Shown here in pieces: positions 1 through 5,771 of a stretch of DNA of 10,712 bases. The DNA lies in contig CAIPSZ010000042.1 in the NCBI GenBank assembly GCA_903867845.1, positions 1 through 10,712 of the forward strand. The letters run 5' to 3'. Numbering within the stretch: the stretch's first letter is position 1; each line of letters starts with the position of its first letter. Position numbers and translations under genes: made by a program. Below the pieces are notes generated by a model. That model did no database searches. It was not told the origin of the DNA and worked only from the letters and a program-made list of their open reading frames with translations. The DNA comes from Candidatus Kerfeldbacteria bacterium (GTDB lineage: Bacteria > Patescibacteriota > Patescibacteriia > PEXW01).

Positions 1-369
1 AAGAAGAACCCGCAGCAACTCTTTACTGCAAACGGTATAGGTAGCGCTCGGCAGTTCCCCGGCGGGAACACCAATCGCGCCTTCCGTGGTGGCGCCTTTG
101 GCGGAGGCGTACGCGGGACTATTGCGAGTGTCTCCGGCACGAGCATGACCGTGACACTCGCTGATGGGAGTAGCAAGATTGTCATCGTCCCTAGCAGTGC
201 CACGATTTCGAAATCAACGAGCGCTACCAGTACCGACCTGACCACAGGCCAGACCGTGCTCGTCACCGGAACCGCGAATAGTGACGGCAGCACCACCGCT
301 GAAAACATCCAGCTCAATCCCGTAACGCCGGCAAACCCACCGACGGCAACACCAGGAGCCGGCGTGTAG
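1..369 (+). CDS. C-terminal part of a secreted Gly-rich DUF5666-like protein (5' end outside window)
   Basis: The frame is open from base 1 to the TAG at 367-369, giving 122 residues with no start, so the gene begins upstream of the window. The visible part starts with a Gly/Arg/Asn-rich stretch (GGNTNRAFRGGAFGGG, about residues 22-37). A small beta-rich module follows (about residues 38-108) with the pattern GTIASVSG..MTVTLADGS..IVIVPSSATI....TGQTVLVTGTANSDGSTTAENI. That alternation matches the DUF5666 family, a small predicted beta-barrel/OB-like extracellular domain common in Patescibacteria. A Pro/Ala/Thr-rich tail ends the protein. The molecular function is unknown. I infer an envelope or secreted location from composition, because any signal peptide is not visible. 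It lies upstream of the redox cluster but is separated from it by a strong stem-loop, so co-transcription is uncertain. The DUF5666 assignment is by recognition of the pattern only. Confidence 0.75.
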   Translation, partial: KKNPQQLFTANGIGSARQFPGGNTNRAFRGGAFGGGVRGTIASVSGTSMTVTLADGSSKIVIVPSSATISKSTSATSTDLTTGQTVLVTGTANSDGSTTAENIQLNPVTPANPPTATPGAGV

Positions 370-390
370 GAACGTACCACTGTCACAAAA

Positions 391-423
391 CACGCGCTGG
401 TGGTGTACTACCATCAGCGCGTG
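391..423 (+). terminator. Stem-loop between the DUF5666-like gene and the reductase gene (terminator-like or 5'-UTR hairpin)
   Basis: The left arm CACGCGCTGGTGGT (391-404) pairs with ACCATCAGCGCGTG (410-423) as a 14-bp stem with a single G-U wobble, around a 5-nt loop GTACT. It begins 21 nt after the stop of the upstream gene and ends 17 nt before the ATG at 441. AAAA precedes it, but the downstream side (TGTGTTACC) is not a good U-tract, so intrinsic termination is plausible rather than certain. It could instead be a leader hairpin acting on the reductase mRNA. Confidence 0.55.
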
Positions 424-440
424 TGTGTTACCTTCGCCCT

Positions 441-1550
441 ATGCAACGCTATTCAGCCATCCTCACCGATCGACGCGACCTTTCGCCGACTGCCATTGAG
501 CTCACGCTCCAGCGGCCGAACGGTAGTGCGTTCCCGTACTTCCTGCCCGGGCAGTACGCCACCATCAGCTTTCCAAAAAGTTTGCGGCTTCGCAGCGAGC
601 GCTCGTTCTCCATTGCCAGTTCACCGAGTGACCTCACCGCGTTACGCTTTGGCATTCGCGTCGGCGGTCCGTACACGCAGGAGCTGAAAAACCTCCAGCC
701 TGGTACGAAGGCAATGGCGTCGTTGCCGTTTGGCAAATTCACGTTCGATCCGAGTCGCGATCAGAATGCATTTTTCCTCGCCGGCGGGATTGGCATCACC
801 CCGTTCTTGAGCATGATCAAATTTGCCACGGCGCAGCGCTTGCCCAACGACCTCACCCTCCTCTACAGCGTGCGCTCCATGGAGGATATTCCGTACCGCA
901 GTGAACTGCTCGCCATGGAACGAACCAACCCGCACTTCCACTACGCCATTGTCGTCACCAGTGGAGCTGTGCCAAAATCTGACACCTTCATCAGTGGCAG
1001 GATTACTGCCGAGCTCATTGACCGTGCCTTAGGTGAACCGGTGCTCAACCGTTCCTTCTTCCTCTGCGGGCCACCACCGTTCATGCAAGGCATGTTCGGC
1101 GCGCTCCGTACCCTGGGCGTGCCCGAACACGTCGTGCGCACCGAACGCTTTAGCGCCGGGTCAACGAACTTCTTCGAACGCAAAACTGCTATTCCGTGGT
1201 TTACCCTAGCTGCGTGGGGCGCGGCAACCGCAGCGGTTTTCCTCGTGGTCTCGAATACCGAGCACGCTAAACGCGCAGCGGTTTCTGTGGGTACGTGGCT
1301 GCAGACGAACGCAGCGACAACCCAACCCGCTACAACAACCAGCGCGACGCCGGTTGACCAAACGACTGCGGTCACAACCCCCACTGTACCCGCGAATACT
1401 GCCAGCACGTCCGCAGTGACGAACAGCACGACCGCAACCCCTACACCTGTGGTTAAAAAGCCGGTAGTACAAGCGCCAGTCGTGCAGGCACCCGTAGTCC
1501 AGCAACCCGTGAGCCAACCACAATTCCAACCACGGACGCGCCTTTCCTAA
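441..1550 (+). CDS. FAD/NAD(P)H oxidoreductase (ferredoxin-reductase type) with C-terminal membrane helix and Pro/Thr-rich tail
   Basis: This 369-residue protein has the FNR fold in residues 1-238. Visible motifs are the FAD-binding RSFS (54-57) followed by IASSP, the nucleotide-binding GGIGITP (115-121) and CGPPPFM (209-215), then HVVRTERFS, which normally closes the FNR module. A 2Fe-2S ferredoxin domain often follows in this family. Here there is a single hydrophobic segment (about 250-270) and about 100 residues rich in Thr, Ala and Pro, ending in PVVQA repeats. There is no N-terminal signal, so the flavin domain should face the cytosol and the tail the outside. The likely role is to oxidise NAD(P)H and pass electrons to the heme membrane protein encoded two genes downstream. 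I chose ATG 441 over GTG 423 because the protein aligns from there and 423 lies inside a hairpin. No Shine-Dalgarno is visible. The electron partner is inferred from context. Confidence 0.85.
   Translation: MQRYSAILTDRRDLSPTAIELTLQRPNGSAFPYFLPGQYATISFPKSLRLRSERSFSIASSPSDLTALRFGIRVGGPYTQELKNLQPGTKAMASLPFGKFTFDPSRDQNAFFLAGGIGITPFLSMIKFATAQRLPNDLTLLYSVRSMEDIPYRSELLAMERTNPHFHYAIVVTSGAVPKSDTFISGRITAELIDRALGEPVLNRSFFLCGPPPFMQGMFGALRTLGVPEHVVRTERFSAGSTNFFERKTAIPWFTLAAWGAATAAVFLVVSNTEHAKRAAVSVGTWLQTNAATTQPATTTSATPVDQTTAVTTPTVPANTASTSAVTNSTTATPTPVVKKPVVQAPVVQAPVVQQPVSQPQFQPRTRLS
1461..1514 (+). repeat. Imperfect tandem repeat encoding PVVQA/PVVQQ units
   Basis: Residues 341-358 of the reductase tail read as 5-residue units PVVQA, PVVQA, PVVQQ, then PVSQ. 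At DNA level the 15-bp units differ at synonymous positions (for example gtagtacaa, gtcgtgcag, gtagtccag). The peptide, rather than the DNA copy, therefore appears to have been kept. It is probably an extended, extracytoplasmic spacer. Confidence 0.6.
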
Positions 1551-1557
1551 AAACCCA

Positions 1558-2514
1558 ATGGCAAATACTTCCACTACGGAGCCGACAATCACGGGCCAGT
1601 TCGCCGCGCTCGGGACGAGCGTGGAGTTTGGCGTACGCGCTGATGCCACCGCCAGCCAAACGCTCATCGCTGATATCATTTGTCGCGTGAATGCGTTCGA
1701 GGCGACGTTCACGCGTTTCCATAAATCTTCTGAACTTTCCACGCTGAACGCGCGCGCCGGCCAGCCCACACGCGTGAGCCAGGCAATGCTCGCGCTTCTC
1801 CTGGCGGCCCGGCGTGTCTGGTTGCAAACCGGCGGGATCGTGGACCCGACCATTGGCTCAGCCTTAAACCGTGCTGGCTACGACCAATCTTTTGACCAGC
1901 TCGTCGTGGATAACCCGCTCCCACCCGCGGGTGAGCCTGTTCCCGACGTAACTTTTGGCGACGTCACTGTAAACCAGGAAACGTCAACCGTGACCATGCC
2001 AGCAGGATCGTCCCTCGATCTGGGTGGCGTGGGCAAGGGCTACCTGGCTGACCAGCTCGTGCCAATCATCGAAGCGGTCACGCATGACTACTGGCTCTCC
2101 CTTGGCGGGGACATGGTCGGGTCAGGCGTGGGCGATGATGGAAAACCGTGGCCGATTGCCGTACAAAATCCGCAGTCAATGGCACACGATCTCGGTACGC
2201 TGCGCTTGCCGGACACCCACTGGGCTATGGCGACCTCTGGCATTAGCAAACGGCGCGGGACGCGAGCCGGCAAAGCCTGGCACCACCTCATTGACCCGCG
2301 GACGGGCAAGCCTGCTGATACTGATGTCGTCGGCGTCACGCTCGTCGCCCCAACCGCGCTGGAAGCCGATGCATTCGCAAAAACGGTTCTCCTCCTTGGT
2401 ACCGGAGAAGGTATGGCGTGGTTGCGACGGCAATCCGGCTGTCATGCAATCGTCAGCACCGTACACGGGTTCACCATCTCGGATACGCTCAAGGCATACT
2501 TCACCCAAGCATGA
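1558..2514 (+). CDS. apbE: FAD:protein FMN transferase (ApbE family), no signal peptide
   Basis: ApbE proteins transfer FMN from FAD onto a Thr/Ser of a target protein, making a covalent flavoprotein. The 318-residue product carries the family's landmarks in order: FTRFHKSSELSTLN (51-64), DPTIGSALNRAGYD (96-109), DLGGVGKGYLAD (154-165), LSLGGDM (180-186), ATSGISKRR (225-233), HHLIDPRTGKP (242-252) and EADAFAKTVLLLG (269-281). The ATSG..KRR and EADAFAK forms resemble the ApbE subgroup that I associate with ferric-reductase-like proteins in actinobacteria. The Mg-site position usually occupied by Thr four residues after Asp271 is Lys275, with Thr276 next. The N-terminus (MANTSTTEPT) is neither a signal peptide nor a lipobox, and an in-frame TGA at 1510-1512 rules out a longer start. 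Many ApbE proteins are extracytoplasmic, so this one appears cytosolic. It starts 7 nt after the reductase stop and overlaps the next gene by 4 nt, so the three are translationally linked. Confidence 0.92.
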   Translation: MANTSTTEPTITGQFAALGTSVEFGVRADATASQTLIADIICRVNAFEATFTRFHKSSELSTLNARAGQPTRVSQAMLALLLAARRVWLQTGGIVDPTIGSALNRAGYDQSFDQLVVDNPLPPAGEPVPDVTFGDVTVNQETSTVTMPAGSSLDLGGVGKGYLADQLVPIIEAVTHDYWLSLGGDMVGSGVGDDGKPWPIAVQNPQSMAHDLGTLRLPDTHWAMATSGISKRRGTRAGKAWHHLIDPRTGKPADTDVVGVTLVAPTALEADAFAKTVLLLGTGEGMAWLRRQSGCHAIVSTVHGFTISDTLKAYFTQA

Positions 2515-3425
2515 GACGCTTCGCACTCACTATTGTGTTCCTTGTCGTTCTCCTGGGTGTTGGGACAGCGCACGTCACCCACGCTGCTCCATTGGGAATT
2601 CGGCTTGCCCAGGAAAGTGATAGCGAAGGTGGTGACAATAATTTTGACGATGACGGAGGCACGGCTACCCAAATCCCAGCTTCACCAGCAAACACGAGTC
2701 GACCAACCACCGCGGCCCAACCGCCAGTGACGAATCCTCCAGTAGTAACGACGCCGACGAATACGGCAACATCTATAGCCACTGAAGCACAGCCGACTCC
2801 GGAAACAGCTTCAACCCAAACGACGACCACGCCGACTTCCACCACGCCGGCAGCACCAAACATCTCGACGAACTTCCCATGGGCGTGGGTGGTCACGCGA
2901 GCAGCAGGAATACTCTCCTACATTTTACTCGGCCTGCTCTCCCTCACCGGTATGCTCCTGACGACCGGAACATTTTTTCGTGCCGTATCACCGGCAACGG
3001 CGTGGTCCATCCACCGCGCCATCGCGTCCACACTTCTCATTTCCGTCGCCACGCACATTGGCGCGTTACTGTTCGATACCTTCATCAACTTGCGCATCGT
3101 CGACGTGCTCGTGCCATTCGTCTCACCGTACCGTCCACTCCTCATTGCACTTGGCATCACCGGGTTCTACCTCTTGCTCCTCGTCCTGGCCACGTCGCTG
3201 TACACTATGAACCGCTTCCCGCGCTTCTGGCGCATCGTCCACTACTTCTCCTTCGTCATGTTCCTCAGCATCTTCTTCCACGGCTTGCTCATTGGCACGG
3301 ATGCAAAGGTCTGGTGGGTGCGCCTGGTGTACTGGGCAACTGCTGTGCTCGTTGTCGGACTCGGGGTGTACCGACTGTGGTGGAAGCACCACCAAGATCC
3401 CACGCGAACTCCCAGACGAGCCTAA
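2511..3425 (+). CDS. Ferric-reductase/NOX-like b-type cytochrome membrane protein
   Basis: The start codon overlaps the apbE stop (ATGA, 2511-2514). The 304-residue product opens with a signal-like segment (MRRFALTIVFLVVLLGVGTA, likely cut near THA|AP at residue 26). An acidic patch with DDDGG (37-50) and a Thr/Pro/Ala-rich linker (51-120) follow. The membrane domain has about five helices (about 125-150, 165-187, 207-231, 242-262, 268-289). Two helices carry His pairs, H168/H182 and H244/H257, spaced 14 and 13 residues apart. That is the bis-histidine, two-heme arrangement of the ferric reductase transmembrane (FRD/NOX/MsrQ-like) superfamily. The protein lacks its own flavin domain, which the upstream reductase could supply. 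Predicted role: moving electrons from cytosolic FAD across the membrane to an outside acceptor. The physiological acceptor (iron, oxygen, cupredoxin or flavoprotein) cannot be told from sequence. No Shine-Dalgarno is visible. Confidence 0.88.
   Translation: MRRFALTIVFLVVLLGVGTAHVTHAAPLGIRLAQESDSEGGDNNFDDDGGTATQIPASPANTSRPTTAAQPPVTNPPVVTTPTNTATSIATEAQPTPETASTQTTTTPTSTTPAAPNISTNFPWAWVVTRAAGILSYILLGLLSLTGMLLTTGTFFRAVSPATAWSIHRAIASTLLISVATHIGALLFDTFINLRIVDVLVPFVSPYRPLLIALGITGFYLLLLVLATSLYTMNRFPRFWRIVHYFSFVMFLSIFFHGLLIGTDAKVWWVRLVYWATAVLVVGLGVYRLWWKHHQDPTRTPRRA
2661..2870 (+). repeat. Low-complexity Thr/Pro/Ala-rich linker region
   Basis: This encodes residues 51-120 of the cytochrome protein, dominated by Thr, Pro, Ala, Ser and Asn with no hydrophobic segment (for example TSTQTTTTPTSTTP-like runs). 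It follows the predicted signal sequence and precedes the membrane domain, so it should be an exposed, disordered arm. There is no exact DNA repeat unit. Confidence 0.6.
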
Positions 3426-3473
3426 TTTCCCAGGTGTGCTACGCTATGTAGTAGACTCGCTCTTCACTCATGC

Positions 3474-3947
3474 ATGCTTATGAAAATCCGCCATATGCTC
3501 ATGGTCCTGCCAGTAACTGGGCTCGCCATTTTTACCACAGCGTGTACTAACAATACGTCCAATGCAAATGGCAACACGAATACATTTACACCGACCACGT
3601 TGATAAACACTAATACTGCTGCAGAAAACACGAACACGGCGGCAAATCTCAATGCGAATCAGAATACGAACACTGCGAACACGAATACCGCCGCGCTCAC
3701 GCAAGCGGTGAGCATTGCCGGCATGGCCTTCACCCCGCAAGACCTCTTGGTAAAAGTGGGGACGAAAATTACCTGGACGAACAATGATGGATTCGCTCAC
3801 CATGTGCTTGGCAACAATGGCGGTCCAGATAGTGGCATCTTGGCTGCCGGCGCATCGTACTCATATACGTACACGACTGTGGGAAGCTTCCCGTACCACT
3901 GCAGCATTCATCCGAGCATGACCGGCTCGGTGACCATGACGAACTAG
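3474..3947 (+). CDS. Cupredoxin (plastocyanin/amicyanin-like) predicted lipoprotein
   Basis: The 157-residue product has a basic start and hydrophobic core (residues 1-20) followed by TTAC. Cys24 is a probable lipid-attachment site, although Thr at -3 is an atypical lipobox residue. Residues 25-74 are an Asn/Thr-rich spacer. The cupredoxin domain spans about 76-157, with the type 1 copper ligands recognisable as His109 (in NNDGFAHHVLG) and Cys143, His146 and Met149 (in FPYHCSIHPSMTG). Such proteins carry one electron at a Cu(I)/Cu(II) centre on the outer face of the membrane. It lies 48 nt after the cytochrome gene on the same strand, so it may accept electrons from it, but the gap leaves room for a separate promoter. 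ATG 3480 is an alternative start that would remove two residues. No Shine-Dalgarno or convincing promoter is visible. Gene identity is strong; partner assignment is inference. Confidence 0.9.
   Translation: MLMKIRHMLMVLPVTGLAIFTTACTNNTSNANGNTNTFTPTTLINTNTAAENTNTAANLNANQNTNTANTNTAALTQAVSIAGMAFTPQDLLVKVGTKITWTNNDGFAHHVLGNNGGPDSGILAAGASYSYTYTTVGSFPYHCSIHPSMTGSVTMTN
3549..3695 (+). repeat. Low-complexity Asn/Thr-rich spacer of the cupredoxin
   Basis: Residues 26-74 are mainly Asn, Thr and Ala with repeated NTNT and NTAA units. At DNA level this appears as recurring AACACGAAT/AATAC words with many synonymous changes. It lies between the lipidated Cys and the copper domain, so it is probably a flexible tether. 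Such NTNT linkers are frequent in Patescibacteria surface proteins. Confidence 0.65.
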
Positions 3948-3955
3948 CGACCAAC

Positions 3956-3989
3956 AAAAAAGCTCTCGGTAGAATCCGAGAGCTTTTTT
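3956..3989. terminator. Bidirectional rho-independent terminator between convergent operons
   Basis: The sequence reads A6-GCTCTCGG (3956-3969), loop TAGAAT, CCGAGAGC-T6 (3976-3989). It is a perfect 8-bp GC-rich stem flanked by six A and six T, so each strand gives a hairpin followed by U residues. It begins 9 nt after the cupredoxin stop and lies 19 nt beyond the stop of the MFS gene on the other strand, so it can end both transcripts. Confidence 0.92.
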
Positions 3990-4007
3990 ATTTAAACGTT
4001 TTTTCGC

Positions 4008-5747
4008 TTACCCCGCCATCGGCACATCGGGCTCATGCTCGCTTTTACCCCGTCGCAGGAAGAGTGAGGTGCCCGCACCGATGAGCATGAACAGGGCGGC
4101 GAGCTTGAGCGTGGTGTTGATACTATCGGTAAAGCCTTGCTTCCCAGCCGTGACAATTGCCGTGCCAAGCTGCTGCACTTGAGCGAGGGCTTGCGCGGTT
4201 GGCTTGGTGGCGCCCGTAGGCATGAGGAGCGCGCCCACTTGCTGCTGTAAGCCTGCTTGGTTCCCTGACTGGCTCAAGAAGTCACCCGACTGCACGAGCA
4301 CGCCAAGTTTTTCCTTTGCCGCACTTGGTAAATTGGGAATGGCATTTACGTGCGTGGTCATGTTGTTCGGCATAGAGCTTTGCAAAAACGCACCGAGAAT
4401 GGCAATGCCCATGACTGCGCCAACTTGGCGGAACGTGGTGAGCACACCGGAGGCACCGCCGACTTCACTCGGCGGTATATCCAGTAACGTCGCATTGGTG
4501 AGTGGCGCCATGGCAAAACCCATGCCAATGCCGGTGATGATGAACGGCAGGATGAGGTCATGTGTCGTGGTGGTGAGCTGGAAGTGCGCCATGATGAACG
4601 CACCGACCGCCCCAACGATAAGCCCGCCGGTAATCATGTACTTAGCGCCGAAGCGATCCGAGAGCTTCCCGGCAATTGGTGCCGCTATCATGAGCGCAAT
4701 TGCCAGGGGGAGGAGGATGGTACCACTCTCCTTCGGGCTGTAGCCCAGGATGCTCTGCAGGAAGAGCGGGAGCAGGAAGAACGCGCCCATCATCCCGAAG
4801 CTCAAAATGGTGGTGGCGATATTGCCGACCGAGAAGTTCCGGTTCTGGAAGAGCCTGAGGTCAACGAGTGGATCCTTGGAAATGCGTCGCTCCCGCAGGA
4901 TGAAGAGCACGAAGAAGATGACCGCCAGTGTAAAGAACAGCGGGATGAGTGAAAGTGAACCCAAGGACAGCACGTGGCCGCCAATGGTAAAATCTTTCGC
5001 CACCGTCCACCAGCCGTAGGTCGGCCCTTCAATGAAGCCAAAGGTGAGGAAGAACACGGCGAGCGCGGCCAGGATGATGCCCGGAATGTCGTACTGCTTG
5101 CTAAAGTTCTCCTCCCGGCTCTCGTGCACGAAGAACATTGCACCGAGTACGCCAAGGACCCCCACCGGGAGATTGATGTAGAACACGTAGCGCCAGAATT
5201 CGGTGACATGCAGGAGCGTATTCAAATGCTGGCCCAAGCCAAGCTCGGTGAGGTTGCCACCGATAATCGGACCGAGCGCGATGCCCAATCCAGCAATGGC
5301 GCCCCACACGCCCATGGCAATGCCGCGCTGCTTCTTCTCAAACGTTGCGGAAATAATGGAGAGCGTGGCCGGCATCATGGCTGCACCGCCCAAGGCTTGG
5401 AACGCGCGAAAAGCGATGAGTGTGCTCACGTTCTGCGAAATGCCGCAGAGCAGGGAGCCGACCGTGAACGTGATCAAGCCGGCAATGAAGAGCTTCTTAC
5501 GGCCAATCTCATCCCCCAAACGGCCAAAGGTAATGAGGAAGACGGCGAAGACGAGGAGGTACGCGTTGTTCACCCACTCCATTTGCGAGAGCGTGGAGCC
5601 AAAGCTCTGCAGGATTTTCGGAATGGCGAGGTTCACGACGTTGCCATCCATGACAATCATGAACAGACCAAGGCACAGGGCAACGAGCGTCAGCCACTTG
5701 CCGCGGTTACTCGTTGTTGGAATTGTAGCGCTCGTTTGCTCAGACAT
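4008..5747 (-). CDS. MFS multidrug efflux transporter, DHA2 (EmrB/QacA) family, 14 TM
   Basis: This 579-residue inner-membrane protein has the DHA2 signatures. Helix 1 holds LFMIVMDGNVVNLAIP (28-43, the D1-type motif). Loop 2-3 holds motif A as GRLGDEIGRKK (75-85). Helix 5 holds the antiporter motif C, GLGIALGPIIGG (153-164). Repeated hydrophobic segments fit 14 helices, with a second motif A-like loop AGKLSDRFGAKY (359-370). A long loop (about 457-548) precedes the last helix, as in other family members. It should export drugs or other amphiphilic compounds in exchange for protons; the substrate cannot be predicted. It begins 24 nt after the stop of the second ABC gene, so it is probably the last gene of the AbrB-ABC operon, ended by the terminator at 3956-3989. 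No outer-membrane or EmrA-like adaptor partner is present. No Shine-Dalgarno precedes the ATG. Confidence 0.93.
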   Translation of the reverse strand: MSEQTSATIPTTSNRGKWLTLVALCLGLFMIVMDGNVVNLAIPKILQSFGSTLSQMEWVNNAYLLVFAVFLITFGRLGDEIGRKKLFIAGLITFTVGSLLCGISQNVSTLIAFRAFQALGGAAMMPATLSIISATFEKKQRGIAMGVWGAIAGLGIALGPIIGGNLTELGLGQHLNTLLHVTEFWRYVFYINLPVGVLGVLGAMFFVHESREENFSKQYDIPGIILAALAVFFLTFGFIEGPTYGWWTVAKDFTIGGHVLSLGSLSLIPLFFTLAVIFFVLFILRERRISKDPLVDLRLFQNRNFSVGNIATTILSFGMMGAFFLLPLFLQSILGYSPKESGTILLPLAIALMIAAPIAGKLSDRFGAKYMITGGLIVGAVGAFIMAHFQLTTTTHDLILPFIITGIGMGFAMAPLTNATLLDIPPSEVGGASGVLTTFRQVGAVMGIAILGAFLQSSMPNNMTTHVNAIPNLPSAAKEKLGVLVQSGDFLSQSGNQAGLQQQVGALLMPTGATKPTAQALAQVQQLGTAIVTAGKQGFTDSINTTLKLAALFMLIGAGTSLFLRRGKSEHEPDVPMAG

Positions 5748-5771
5748 AGGACCGTGGTTAAGAGTGAGTGC

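Noticed and set aside
423..440. GTG at 423 as the start of the reductase
   Set aside because: It adds six residues (VCYLRP) outside the FNR fold, lies within the right arm of the hairpin and has no Shine-Dalgarno. ATG 441 fits the family start better.
2418..2510. A longer start for the cytochrome membrane protein inside apbE
   Set aside because: It would bury the signal-like MRRFALTIVF segment within the protein. The ATGA overlap at 2511 gives a natural coupled start.
2024..2620. A 198-codon + strand open frame overlapping apbE in another frame
   Set aside because: Its translation is a Ser/Arg/Pro-rich frame-shifted shadow of apbE with no motif.
3426..3473. Promoter for the cupredoxin in the 48-nt gap
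   Set aside because: TAGACT at 3452-3457 matches a -10 only weakly, with no -35 17 nt upstream. A short CTAC-GTAG pairing is also too weak to call.
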